Positions 49,556 to 62,160 of a stretch of 64,000 nucleotides of DNA are shown here, in pieces; positions within the stretch are counted from its first letter, which is position 1; every line of letters starts with the position of its first letter. A program made the translations under genes and the position numbers. This DNA is from Xestospongia bergquistia. Taxonomy: Eukaryota; Porifera; Demospongiae; Haplosclerida; Petrosiidae. The notes beneath the pieces were generated by a model. It ran no database searches and was not told the origin of the DNA. It saw only the letters and a program-made list of their open reading frames with translations. The stretch spans positions 13,096,849-13,160,848 of the forward strand of contig OZ014412.1 in the NCBI GenBank assembly GCA_963965975.1, given 5' to 3'.

Positions 49556-50273
49556 CTGCCAAATTAATCATATATTGAGAGATGTTCCTTAATGAACTAA
49601 TGATATTGATATATTGTACATAGTCAAATATAATAGTGACTAGGACACATTATAACAAGTTAGTTTATAATATAATTATCTGTTACAATTTGTTACTCCA
49701 TAATATAGCCTGTTTAAAATCATGTGTTCATTCATACTATGAAGATTATACCAAGACAGCGCATCTTTTTGTGTATTGTATGTCATTTGTATTATCAGAT
49801 CTAGTGATATACTTGAAGTTTTCATATCTTCTGCTTGTTTCTTATTTTCTTCTATTAGTTGATATTTTATTCCAAACATCAATACATAGAGACATTGAAT
49901 TTGGTTCTTATTAGAATGATTGTTATTGTTATAGAGTTGATTAGTATAAAGTTGCATATTTATATATATTTTACTGGTCATTTGTAATTATAATTCAGAA
50001 AATGGATACTCCTATGTGAAATTAATATATTAGGTTCTAATGTTAATAGTTTAGGTCCTAGAATATAATAATAATTTCTCATTTCTCAGTCCTTTTACTG
50101 TAGAAATAGCCACTACTACTTATATAGTGTATTCTTATAACCTCCATTTTGTATGCAATATAGTTACATGGACATACTGTTAATGTTAATAATGACTACT
50201 TTAACATTAGAAGTGCATATCCTCTAAGATTTTGTTTTAGGTTGTATTATGTTCCTTTGAATAACTAAGTAGA
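49556..50273. other. Intron or flank up to the tandem junction
   Basis: AT-rich. Two overlapping open frames on opposite strands (about 92 and 101 codons) are repeated in copy C only because the DNA is repeated. Neither shows a domain. Confidence 0.5.
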
Positions 50274-53200
50274 CTCAATTATAACATACACCTACATCAG
50301 ACATGATACTGACTACTGATATAATGCATCATAATTATCTTTATTTGATGACAATAATCAAGGTGGTACATTATTCATTTGGAACCATTGATCAATACAT
50401 ATATACTGAAACAGTGCCATGTATTAGAATATCTAGAAGCCTTGTTACATTATATTCTTGTGTAATTGGCATATTTTTGTGTTAAAGAGTGATTTTAATG
50501 AAAACATTGTAAGACTGCTTAGTGTTGTCTTGTTGACTTCACCCACATAGAAATGTAGATTACTTTGGATAACATCCTTGTATTATGACTGCTCATCAGA
50601 CAAAAATGAATGAAGAATTAATGAAACAATGATAGATAGTAGCAGCTGGCTATGAATTACATGACACAAAAATTAATGTTTGTTACTGAAGTTTTGAATG
50701 TTAGTTAACTCAATTTTGTGAGTAGTAGCAATTATTTAAATAAATGTTATTGTCTTGTTAGAACAAAAATGTACCATGCTTGTCATAATATTATGTTAAA
50801 TGTGATGAGGATATATACATTGTGTTTTGTTTAGTTGGCATAATAATTAATGTTAGAACTTTATTATGTGCAATTTAATTTTATCTTTCATTTTTAGTGT
50901 AGACTAAATCTTGTTCTGCTACAAATACTTGACTAGAGCTATGTTCAAAACTGCATTGTCTGAGAATGACTGATAGTATTTAATACTAAAAATATAGGCA
51001 AAGAAACAGATAATGAGACACTTCAAGCATGATCAATTATATCAATTGTTGTAGAACTAATGATTAATGTTAATAAATTCACTGGTTGCTATATGTGTCA
51101 GTCACTCTTCACTTTTAATCGTCACATACAACAATATAACTTAACAAAGCAAGCCGAAATGCAGACATAAAAATATAGTTAACATATGACCCAAAGCCAC
51201 TATTAATACTGTGTGTCCGGCAGCAAAAATGCTTACAAGACTTCATTCAAATGAATGTGAAACAACTTAATGATTCATATTGAGCAGGTATTTTATTGGA
51301 AAGGTATGCATTATCATCAATTTTTTACACACAGGTAGACAATAGAAGCTGGAGATTAATCATACACTTTTGGTTAGAGTTTATGCTATATCTTTCAAAG
51401 TAAATCCTAGAATATTCTCACACATGGATAATAAGGTTTTGGAATGCAATCGAATCGCTTGTTTAAAATAAGCATCCATTTCATTGATTTTTAGAATTCA
51501 CTAACATGTAAAAGAATTTGCCTTCTTTACTGATATTAAAATTTATCTTATACAAAGTTGTATCAATGCTAACTAAATGTACCAATGATTTAGTGTCATG
51601 TATGTTATACACTCAAAAGTATTATTATTAATATTATTGTATATATGGGTATGATACCTTGCAACGATGAGGTGCTAAATCATAATTTTGTGTACATGAC
51701 AACATTATATGTGATGTATGAAGTAAATTCATATGGCACTCACTTTATCAACAGCATCTAGATTTGCTCTGCTTTTAATCAAGAGTGCTACAATACAAAG
51801 TAACACATGTACACAGACTGTACTAGTACACTATGACAAAATGTTGGCTAATATTAATGTATCACAAAATAACTGTTAATTACTCTGTATGTAGTATGGT
51901 ACATGTTTTCTACAACCAGGTTGCTTGTATAATACATTATTGTACAGTGTAACTAAATAAACAAGCTATGACTTCTACTGTTGACTTAAAATTGCAAATA
52001 GGATAAATTTGTACCATAGAAAATGTAGACACAAAATCCATTATATCTCCAGTTCATAAAAGGTTTTTCACAATAAACTCAATAGTACTAATTTTCAAAG
52101 TCTCTACAATAAGATATGAGGCAGTATGCATGTTATTATATCAACAGAGAAACTTTAAAAAAATTTTGCAACTCATTATAACTAAGAATCAATTATTTTT
52201 ACCATAAAGGGCTACTTAAATGCAGTAATAACAACATTACATACAAAATAAGCCTTGTATATAAATGATAAGATGATGTTTAATAATGGAGATACATACA
52301 TTGTTAACAGCATCTAGTGATGCGCCAGCTTTTATAAGTATATCAGCTACATCACTGACAGACAGTACTTAGTTTCTTTACAGTATTACTGATCATTGTC
52401 TTTGATATAGGTATGACTAAATGAATTAGTGAAAGTTACTGTAATGATCCATCCTCAGTACTTTCAAACATTGTGATAATTTTCTTCTATACTTTAAGAC
52501 AATGCTAGTTTACATTATTGTTGCATGTGTTAATTTGTTCAATTAATACTGTTGTTCTTATGAAACACAAACATAAATTGCAATATTCAAAGAAGTGTTA
52601 AACCAGTGTTAGCTCTATATATGAAATGACATTGTGATGAAATAATACATATATACAAAGTCAATATGACAAATGTCTAACATTCTAGTCATATTATCAG
52701 TAAGGATTAAAGGAGGGATGTGGTCATAGTATTAAATAAAATATTATATTGAATTTATGTGTGAAGGATAGCCTCTTATTAGACTTGACTCATGATTATT
52801 GTGGCGTCTTCTCATTTCTCATAATATAAATTGCCAACTCCAGTCAACAGCATTAATACTCTATGAAGATAATTTAGTTGTAGTCCTGTAATACTGAGGT
52901 AATTAGTGTATAACTAGAACTAATGTAATATCAGTGGAACAAGCGAATATTCTTTATTCAAAATATAAGATATAAATGAATTCTGCTCATTAGTGCATTA
53001 GTGTTATATTAATGTAAATACTAAGTGATTATGCTATTTTTTAACATTCATTCTAAGCACTTGCAAGCCTTCACATTTTGAGTATCGTATTCAAATAATA
53101 AAGTATGAACAATAGCCAAATATTATTTTCTAATGTTTATAAAGTAAAGTCATCTTTGTTGCTGGTTGATTTAATTAAATTGATATTGCTAACCTACCAT

Positions 53201-53523
53201 TGCCAGTTAGTAATAACTGTATTGTTTTAATATCTAGCCACTAAAACTTTCAAAGTTGCAGAGCAACAATTTTTATTAGGCAGTCTATGTGATTACATAA
53301 ATATACCTATATTTAAGAAAATGTTGACATAATACTCTTAAGAGACTGTATGAGTAATGATAATTTTAATTGTAGAAAAGTAGTTGTAGTTGTGATCGAT
53401 TGTTGTTTAAGTAAATGTAGTGGTAATGTTGAAATGATCAAATAATTGTAATTTAAGCTGATAAAATTGAGACTGTAATGGTGACATCACTAGTATTTAG
53501 TATAGTAAATATTTAATACTAAC

Positions 53524-53622
53524 CTCATCAACAGCATCTAGATTAGCTCCATTATTAATCAAAAGTACAGCAACTTCAGTTTCTCCATATTGAGCAGCAT
53601 AATGCAAAGGAGTCCAGTTGAT
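53524..53622 (-). CDS. Ankyrin-repeat exon 3 (copy C)
   Basis: Identical to 44845-44943 by eye: 99 bases, phase 0, INWTPLHYAAQYG start. Confidence 0.92.
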
Positions 53623-55394
53623 CTGAAGACATTGGCACATTAACAACACAATACAAAGTAATACATGTACATAGACTGTACTGGTAAAGTATGTTGACTA
53701 ATGCTTTAAATTGTATCATAGTATAACTAATTATTAAAAAAATGTAGGTGTAATATGATGATATAAGTTAGATATTACTGATTTGTTATCATAGATTTAG
53801 GTGTACCATACAGTAACATGATGATGATAACAGTTAATTATATAATAAACATTAGACATTTAACATGAGCTCTACTAGTGTTGTTTTACTTGAAGTAAAA
53901 GTAATTTTAGTACTTCATTTTTATGTTTTTTTCCAGTCAAAATAAAGGTACTAATACTGTATTAAAATGGTTTTAATTCAATTTACTAAAACTGTCAGTG
54001 TGAATCAGTTATTTATTTCTGTGGTGCCTTAGTAGGTAGTGATTTGGGGTCTGTATTTATCTAACCCTGTAGCAATTAAAGTATTTGTCCTCTACTGTAG
54101 TTGTAGTGGCTTATATATTGACAGGGTGCTGTATCAAAAAATGCTATACAGAATTGAAGACAAAAATATTTAGCACATTATTGTATGCCTTGTGTATGAC
54201 TATAATGAATTGTTAATCTGGTCTCTGTGTCTAAGTTACTTTATATACATGTGCAAATTAAAGTATAGACTATAATTATACATAAAACTGGCTTATCTCC
54301 AGAATGTGCTAAAAGGTAGTACAAATATTATATGTTTCTTGGCTAAGAAATTTGGATTTTGTCGGAATACTATATTGAAGATATACTATTGTATAATATA
54401 TAATTGCATAGCTTTGTTAAGGTTACAATATCTCACTTTAGATCTGTCACTGACTTGACTAAGTTTAATAAAGAAAAGTATGTCAGTTCTAGAATGTACT
54501 TAGTTACTGACAGTAATAATACTTTTCATTAAAAAAATGCTTAAATGATAACTTCTATTGATTCTTAGTAAATGAAGCTAGGCAACAAGATCATTATATA
54601 CACTGTCAGCATGACAGTGAACTAACTTTACACTTTGCTATTGAAGAGCTAAATGTTGTCATTCAACAATATCAATTACTATTATACTACAATTTAGTGA
54701 CACTTTAAAACTTGTGCATTAGTGTTAATAGCTTTATTGTAATTGTTTATATCTGTTAATTGCTTTGTCATACAAAGCAGTCCTTATATTGTATTTCTAC
54801 TACAGTTTTCTGCTTATATCTATGTAATTGTAACTATTTTGTATCCTTTATAATATTAACATATTGGATATCAAAAAAAAAGAGAATTAAATATAAAACT
54901 TGTATAATAACCTTTGTAACAAGTATTTTTTTATTGTTATTAAGAGCATATTGATTGTGTGTGTAACTAATTGACACTTAAACATACCTAAAGGCAATGT
55001 CCCTAACCAACCAAACATTTTTTCAACTAAGCAGTCTTGTACAATCTAAGCTGTCTATAGCAATGCTTTTACCATTGAAAGATTATTAGGATTATCTTTT
55101 TAGTTAAAAACTTTTGAATATGCAAAGTACAGCTTAAATGAGTGCTAGTCATTTAGTACCATCAAGCAATATAATATATATTGATATCATATAACATCCT
55201 CCATATTACAAGTACTATATACAGTTGACTTGTTAAGAAATTAAATAGACAATTCCACCTTTGACTACTAATCAGAAATATCAATATTTGTGTGTGACCT
55301 TTCACTACTCTCAATATAACCTCCAATATAACCTAAGTATAGTGTATACATTATGTGCATTTATAAACATTATTTTTTGTATCTGAACACTCAC

Positions 55395-55487
55395 CTTATT
55401 CGTGGCATTTGGGTTACCACCACTTTGTAATAGGAACGATACAACCTCAATCTGTCCATATTGAGATGCAGCAATCAGGGGTGTTGC
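55395..55487 (-). CDS. Ankyrin-repeat exon 2 (copy C)
   Basis: Identical to 46716-46808 by eye: 93 bases, phase 0. Confidence 0.92.
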
Positions 55488-56626
55488 CTGCAACTATATA
55501 AGAGTAGATGATAAGTTTTATTATTAACAATGATATTTTCAAAATGTAGATATTGTATAATTAATTAGTGAAATTTATTTTAAAGAGTACAGACAATATA
55601 ACAATAGTATCCATACTACATTAGTTGCTCTTTTGAGAGACCACCCTCATATCCAACAAATAGTGCTTTCCCAAAAGAGGTTGTCTTCCACTAGAGGTTG
55701 GTGGGATAATGGGTTGGATCAATTTTTAAACATGAGAAAAATGTATGTACATGTATTTAGCTCTAATAATTCTACTTGGTAGTTCTACTTTAGTTAACTA
55801 CAGCTGCAAGTCATATGATATGCAATTATGTGCATGCATTGAATTCTACATGCAATTTACACTTCTAATGGTCTTAAAAATGCACGATGTTAGTAGTCTC
55901 TGGGCTCATAAAAGATATGGTCTTTGACTAGGTGTTGTTTTGTATTGCAATGAATCGGTACACACAAATTGTGGTCTCTCAAAAGAGGTGGTCTTGCATT
56001 GGAGTGGTATCTCAAAAGAGGGAGTACTGTATTAGTATATTACTGAAATATTAGTTGTTGTTATAAACTATGTTGGTCATACTCAGGTAATGAATAATAA
56101 TAATTAGTTAGTGTTATTACAAATGTATACTTCTCATTACATATCTATGAGCAACTTACAAGATATGGACCTAACATGATAGGGAAGATATGTGATAATG
56201 TTACTCTACATCCTTACTAATTACATGTAAAACATTTGTTAAAATATTTCTGTATTGAGATCAATACAACAATCATTCATCTGGCTGTCTAATAGTTGAT
56301 GACTCTTTAGCTGTTACTAAGGACTTATTATATGATATTTGATTAGTTGTTGCATTATAGATATTATTTGTTTTTTGTTGTGATCTTAAGTATTGGCTGT
56401 CTAGACAAAAATAAAGTCTATTATGTCCTTTACCATTTGATAGCTATCTAGCTAAGTCACTTCTAATATTATTTACTATACAATTATAGTTAGTCCGTGG
56501 ATCTGTTAACACTAGAAGTTTTGATGTACAATTATTGGATTGGATTTGTATACACTTAGTCTTAACTATTGCTTCACACACAGTGTCTTATAATTTAATC
56601 GTACATCATAAGAGTTAGCTAATTAC

Positions 56627-56725
56627 CATGTCTGGATTATGATAGTTTACATCTGATCCTTGCTCAATAAATAACTTGACTTGTTTGATGTCTCCAGCAC
56701 TAGCTACCAAATACAGCTGTTCATT
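56627..56725 (-). CDS. Ankyrin-repeat exon 1 (copy C)
   Basis: As 47948-48046 except that the GADVN alanine codon is TCA (serine). It is the only coding difference seen between the tandem units. Confidence 0.9.
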
Positions 56726-58195
56726 CTATTATAAATACAGACACGTATCATCTACTGTAGTATAGTGGTTATTCAGATGAGCCTTGTAAATAAAGAGCAT
56801 TTTTAGAAAGATATTCTGTCTATACAATATAATACTTTTATATGACTTTAGTCAATATCAGAGATATATAGATATGATGACATAGTATTAGAAAGATGAT
56901 AGACTTACAAGCTGTTTTTGATACATCTTTAAAGTGTATTTCCTTTAGCTGGCCACTATCTCTATTTTCAAGTCCCTTGGTACTAGTAATACGGGAAGAA
57001 AGTCAACTAGCTAGATAGTGGTAAGTTCTACATTCACATACGGAACTCTACCAACTAAATCAACTGTAATCAAATTATAGTAAGATGAGAGTATACTGTC
57101 TGTCAACTAACTAAAAAATGATTGGTTGATTTAAGCAGTACACATATGATTCATGAAACTGAAAGTAAACATCATGCTTTAGTTATTGCTATCGAATCAA
57201 CTGTTTATTTAAACAATGAAGTCCATAATGTATTAGTAATCAAAAGAACCCAGGTAAAAGAAAAGCATACGTTAAAATATAATTTGTAAACTATATTCCA
57301 AAATATTCATTATATATATATATATATATATATAATCCAAAATTGGCAGTTTGTAAAAAAGGTATGTGAGCATATTTTTTACACAATGTTACATAATTTG
57401 ATAGTGTATATAAATAATGTACTAACATTATCTTGTCAGATGTCTCTTAGAAATACCATGATGATGAATTGAAATTTGAAAAAGAATTATTTTTGGAAAA
57501 TCAATAACGATTCTTTATTATCTTACTAATAAGTAAGGTAGTGGTATTTCACAATATGTAGAGAATCGAGGGGTTGTGATCATAATAAAGGACGTATACA
57601 ACTCACTGGTGTATTGAACAATTCAAAGTTAGTTTATATATTACAATTAGCTACTTCCAATTTACATACTCACAGACATTGTAGATGAGGGTATTTCGAA
57701 CCCAAGCAATCAATTTAATTATATATGTATATATAATACTAGATGTCCATATTTCGTCAGAACCTTTTTTAGTTCTACTAATTACAATACTCTCATCAGT
57801 TTCTTACTAGTAATACTATTATCATATAATATCAATGGAATAGACATACTTTATAGGAGACAATGAAATCATTAGGTGACCGATGTTGAGTTAATACTGG
57901 AATTAACTTTGGTACTTGTTATAAGTGAAGACGCAATGATGTTGATCATGATATCTTATGTTCAACAGGACAAAAATATAAAAGAAACAAAATTATTAGG
58001 TTAACAATATTAATAATAGAATAATGAAATATCTCACAACACAAAAGGACCTATGCAATAAGTGTAATGTACACTAACTAATTTTAATGATTTTAGTAAC
58101 TATTCAGTTTCATATGACTTCCTTTTTTAAGAGTATCAAATCATCTTTCTCTTTTATTTAATTTGTAAGACTCATCTCCATTAGACTTCACTTAC

Positions 58196-58234
58196 CATAT
58201 CATCATCATCGTCATGAATAAAGAGACTCAGCTG
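58196..58234 (-). CDS. Small exon before the ankyrin array (copy C)
   Basis: Same 39-base phase-0 exon as 49517-49555. In a transcript from the right it would lead the first ankyrin block, and its twin would lie between the two blocks as an in-frame linker. Confidence 0.6.
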
Positions 58235-58952
58235 CTGCCAAATTAATCATATATTGAGAGATGTTCCTTAATGAACTAATGATATTGATATATTGTACAT
58301 AGTCAAATATAATAGTGACTAGGACACATTATAACAAGTTAGTTTATAATATAATTATCTGTTACAATTTGTTACTCCATAATATAGCCTGTTTAAAATC
58401 ATGTGTTCATTCATACTATGAAGATTATACCAAGACAGCGCATCTTTTTGTGTATTGTATGTCATTTGTATTATCAGATCTAGTGATATACTTGAAGTTT
58501 TCATATCTTCTGCTTGTTTCTTATTTTCTTCTATTAGTTGATATTTTATTCCAAACATCAATACATAGAGACATTGAATTTGGTTCTTATTAGAATGATT
58601 GTTATTGTTATAGAGTTGATTAGTATAAAGTTGCATATTTATATATATTTTACTGGTCATTTGTAATTATAATTCAGAAAATGGATACTCCTATGTGAAA
58701 TTAATATATTAGGTTCTAATGTTAATAGTTTAGGTCCTAGAATATAATAATAATTTCTCATTTCTCAGTCCTTTTACTGTAGAAATAGCCACTACTACTT
58801 ATATAGTGTATTCTTATAACCTCCATTTTGTATGCAATATAGTTACATGGACATACTGTTAATGTTAATAATGACTACTTTAACATTAGAAGTGCATATC
58901 CTCTAAGATTTTGTTTTAGGTTGTATTATGTTCCTTTGAATAACTAAGTAGA

Positions 58953-60724
58953 AAAACACTGTGTGGATGACTGAAGTGTTTAATTGTAATTATAAGATAC
59001 TAATTTGCATTGAAATATGTTTAAGATTCCAAATATGGTCATGAAATGAGTAGTTCTTTTTTTCTTAGTTAGAGTTTTGTCTATATATACTGTGTTCAGT
59101 TATATCCTTGTAAGATGTTTGATAATATAATATTTTGATATTACAATTTCTCTATTAACCATACTTTTCATTTCTTTTAGTAGTTCATATAATTATTTAT
59201 TTTTAAAATGATTATATAAATTGTATTGACATTTTAAGTAAGCTTTTGAAGAATTGTGAATTCTTTATTATCCCATGACTGATGTATGCAATAATAGGAA
59301 CTGATTTTTAACTGTGAAAGTGCTTAAACATAACAACCTATTTATTTAATACAACCAGTACTAGTGGTTTATTATGAAATAACTTCTTTAGCCCTGCTTT
59401 GTTCAGACATCCTAAATTATAATTGCTACATAATATATGGTTGAGAAGGAGAGGAGAGTACATTCAAGCATACATCACCTGAAACTACAAAGATGACTAC
59501 TTGACACTATAAACTTTTGAATGGAAACAATATATGTACTTCAGATCATAATGTATGATATTGTCACAAAAGATAAACAATAGCTTGTACAGAAAGTACG
59601 ATTTTATTTTGTCTTTTTTTAAATAGTAAAGAGGAAAGAATAATGTCATTATTGGAATAAATATTGTGTATTGATACTTGTTACATAAATATATACCATA
59701 TATCTTGTCAGGTTATCTATTATGATTAAGCATCAAAACGAGACTAAGGTTTGACAATATAGTAGACAAAATATCTGTATACTTACAAAACAGATTTGAG
59801 GCATATATTGATTCTGGTAGATGTAATTAAAGGAAAACATCTGCCATTTACTTCAACAGTAAGACTAAATTTCCACCTAAAAACATTAATTCACAAGTAC
59901 AAGGAGCTCAAAATACTGTCATCTTAACTTGGATAATAGCATACATAATTGTGAATGCTAGTAGATAAGTAAGTGACTAATGCATGCTCATATTTAGTTA
60001 TTGTTACAATACTATATGAAATTAAGTTAGTCTTCCATTCTCAGGGACTACAAATCTCTTGTAATAAAGTATGGTATATGCTATAAGTAACTACCAGTTA
60101 AAATAGTACTGAAGTTATATGTTTATATATCTACAGTTATACTCCATGTTTCTTGATTAAACTAGATGTTATAATTGTAAATGATTGTTATAATGAATGG
60201 CGTGCACTGCACACATTGTATATTTATGTGTAAGTAATTACTAACTACTGGCATCATTAAAAAGTTGTTTTATAAGCTGTTGGGTTGTGATTATAGACAA
60301 ACAATATTGGCATAATTTTTCATGTATATAGAGAGACACTTAATACGTCTGTCATTTCTTTGCAAAAGTTACATCAAACGTTGATGATAGCTACTGTATA
60401 TATGTTTTACTTTTAGTAGATTAACTGAACATGTTTTTTTGTATTTTTTTAATAATTTAAGTGGTCATGTTCACAGGTACTTATGACACTTACACAATAA
60501 TCTAAACATTACCATATATAGTCATCTTTGCTTCTGCTATGTAAACAAAGCAATGTAGCAAGTATGTTAATTAATGGCATATTAACTATATGCACACATA
60601 GTTAAGAGTTTAACATAGCTCCTCAGAAATCAAATCATCAGTCATTACATTAAAGGCTTAATGCAAGTTATCAGATGTTTCCATATATGTATTAATAAAT
60701 GACTTTGCTATTAAAACAACCTTG
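58953..60724. other. Mostly featureless; one candidate exon inside
   Basis: AT-rich unique sequence right of the tandem duplication. It should contain the 5' exons and promoter of gene B/C, but apart from the exon at 59787-59876 I found none, and no MAT-type start. Confidence 0.4.
59787..59876 (-). CDS. Candidate upstream exon of gene B/C
   Basis: Strong splice signals (acceptor TTTTTAG, donor GTAAGT) bound 90 bases with one open phase, reading WKFSLTVEVNGRCFPLITS and on to INICLKSV. The phase is 2 at both ends, which does not match the 39-base exon downstream, so either an exon in between is missed or it belongs to another gene. No domain recognised; the beta-strand-like pattern suggests a globular domain. 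Confidence 0.45.
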
Positions 60725-60870
60725 AAACACATTATATACATCAGTACCAGCAAAAAGTCAAGAAGAATATAGACTGATTGTCTATAGTTATTAATTAAAA
60801 TATACCCTACTATCTGTATGAATGGATGGATATAGACAGATTGAAGGATTTAATAGATAATTTAATAAAT
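60725..60870 (-). repeat. Inverted LTR-like fragment, left
   Basis: Its reverse complement matches 61345-61440 inside the LTR (GGGTA, AATAACT, GTAGACAAT, CTTGACTTTTTGCT, ACTGATGTATATA). It is also directly similar to 62010-62155, including flanking bases outside the LTR match. Confidence 0.75.
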
Positions 60871-60959
60871 AAAATAATTGAAATGATACAGATATTGAGC
60901 AGTTGATAAGTATCATAGAATTGATAAAGATAATGGGAATTATTTTGGATCACTGAATA

Positions 60960-61312
60960 ATCAGGACCTACCTGGCTACCTGGTTTTATTTTGAAACAAA
61001 CAGGACCAGTCTCATTCATAGTAAAATTAGAAGGAGGAAATGAGTGATGCGGACATGATGACCAACTCAGGAAAAGAGCAGAAACTAGTGAAAAGACATT
61101 AACTACACCAAATAATGCTAAAAACTCTTAATTAGATTTTCCGATTGAATTAGTTCCATATCCCACAGAATCATCATCTGAATCATCCACTGATAACTTT
61201 ATTGAGACACCTATTTCAAGTGATAACTCACCTGGTAATGTAGAAACAAGACGTCATTCTAACAAAAATAGAAAACCTCCCGACCACTTAGCTCCATTAC
61301 TTTTGCATTAAG
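60960..61312 (+). mobile_element. Ty3/gypsy retrotransposon pol tail, truncated
   Basis: The plus strand reads the end of an integrase: WLPGFILKQTGPVSFIVKL, then a stop where the conserved tryptophan is expected, then RHDDQ-type sequence DDQLRKR (GPY/F module), a low-complexity tail with one more stop at 61129-61131, and RKPPDHLAPLLLH before TAA. Only the C-terminus remains; gag, protease, reverse transcriptase and the 5' LTR are absent. It is dead on its own. Confidence 0.8.
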
Positions 61313-61610
61313 AAGGGAGAAAATGTGATAACTTAAAAGATATATTTTGTTTATTATAGGGTACATTTTAGTTTAATAACTGTAGACAATTAGTCTAAAT
61401 TCTTGACTTTTTGCTAGTACTGATGTATATATTGATATACAGTATTGTTTTGATTATAACTTTGATTATCACTTAGATAATGTATTCAGGGTTGTACTTT
61501 ACCATGTGCTCTGTTTAGTATAAAATAGTTATTTTCTGTACAATCACATGAGTCTACTTGTTGGTTATAAAGACAGTTATTGCTCAGTTAATATGGAAGT
61601 TATTACAGTT
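61310..61610 (+). mobile_element. Polypurine tract and 3' LTR of the gypsy element
   Basis: A purine run (AAGAAGGGAGAAAA) directly follows the pol stop and is followed by TGTGATAACTT, the expected LTR start at 61324. A TATAAAATAG box lies near 61519. The right end is uncertain: I place it near GTTATTACA (about 61609), because sequence after that resembles ankyrin-gene intron 2450-2560, but the LTR may be longer. Confidence 0.65.
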
Positions 61611-62009
61611 AGTACTAGTGTTATAGTAAATACACACATGTTGTTTATATAGTGTGATATGTTAGCTTTTGAAAGGTGGAGATGATTTCATTCTAGTTTA
61701 TATCTGGTATTATTAACAGAGATCAAGTGATATGGTGTCATTGTTCTTCTTATTACTTAATTTTGCATATCTGTATGTCAATGATTGCACTTACATCTTT
61801 TAGAACACAAAGCCATTTACTGTCTATGGAATTATAATGAAGTTGATGTCAAAAATTACAAAATTCATAATACTAACATGTAAAATTATTCAAGTCACTA
61901 ACAATAAGAAATTCTATTGCACAAATCTTTTAAAATAAAATAACAGAACATAATTAGTATTCTAAGTAATAAACAATATCCGGGTATATTAGCTTAATTG
62001 CTACCAGAT
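61611..62009. other. Ankyrin-gene intron-like sequence
   Basis: 61605-61740 resembles 2450-2570 of copy A (TTTTGAAAG(G/T)TGGAGA, ATTTCATTCTAG). 61945-61985 weakly resembles 2340-2390, out of order. This suggests a third, rearranged relative of the ankyrin block here. Confidence 0.5.
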
Positions 62010-62155
62010 CAATATATACATCAGTACTAGGAAAAAGTCAAGAATTTAGACTAATTGTCTACAGTTATTAAACTAAAATGTACCCTATTATTTTATATAA
62101 ATGGATAGATATAGAGAGATTAAAGGATTTAATAGATTAATGATTAAAGATTAAC
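62010..62155 (-). repeat. Inverted LTR-like fragment, right
   Basis: As the fragment at 60725-60870, in the same orientation and better conserved relative to the LTR. Confidence 0.75.
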
Positions 62156-62160
62156 TTACC

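Larger units (their letters stand above)
41594..50273. repeat. Tandem duplication, unit 1 (8,679 bp)
   Basis: Repeats head to tail as 50274-58952 with constant offset 8,679. Only about half a dozen differences were seen by eye, including G47020/T55699, T47754/C56433, G47977/A56656 and A48666/G57345, plus two poly-A length changes that cancel. The three boundaries share AGA (41592-41594, 50271-50273, 58950-58952), a 3-bp microhomology. Confidence 0.97.
34645..58234 (-). pseudogene. Ankyrin-Roc-COR-Death gene (gene B/C), splice structure intact, coding sequence broken
   Basis: Minus-strand exons in order: a 39-base exon and three ankyrin exons in copy C (58.2-53.5 kb), the same four in copy B (49.6-44.8 kb), an ankyrin exon at 39.9 kb, a short ankyrin-end exon at 37.6 kb, a 1,643-base Roc-COR exon, a 454-base C-terminal exon, a 60-base exon and a Death-domain exon. 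All junction phases agree. The layout resembles DAPK1 (kinase-ankyrin-Roc-COR-Death) without the kinase; ROCO proteins bind GTP and act as intracellular signalling switches, and Death domains recruit partners. The Roc/COR exon has a P-loop frameshift and stops, so this copy is probably dead unless these are sequence errors. No start codon was found. Confidence 0.8.
50274..58952. repeat. Tandem duplication, unit 2 (8,679 bp, copy C)
   Basis: Second unit of the tandem pair. Its left end joins unit 1 at AGA (50271-50273). Right of 58952 the sequence is unique (GAAAAACACTGTG). The unit carries the half-exon remnants (51744-51787, 52300-52354), the TIR element (55614-56038) and four full exons. 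Confidence 0.97.

Noticed and set aside
8772-55927. Sixty-codon plus-strand frame repeated three times (8772, 47066, 55745)
   Set aside because: It is repeated only because the DNA is duplicated. It lies inside a terminal-inverted-repeat element and has no domain.
49636-58660. Pairs of overlapping open frames on opposite strands in copies B and C
   Set aside because: The copies are almost identical DNA, so conservation carries no information. Composition is AT-driven and there are no domains.
60810-61019. Minus-strand open frame starting MNETGPVCFKIKPGSQ, with donor-like GTAGGT
   Set aside because: It is antisense to the end of a gypsy integrase (WLPGF..., GPVSF..., DQLRKR), which explains the open frame.
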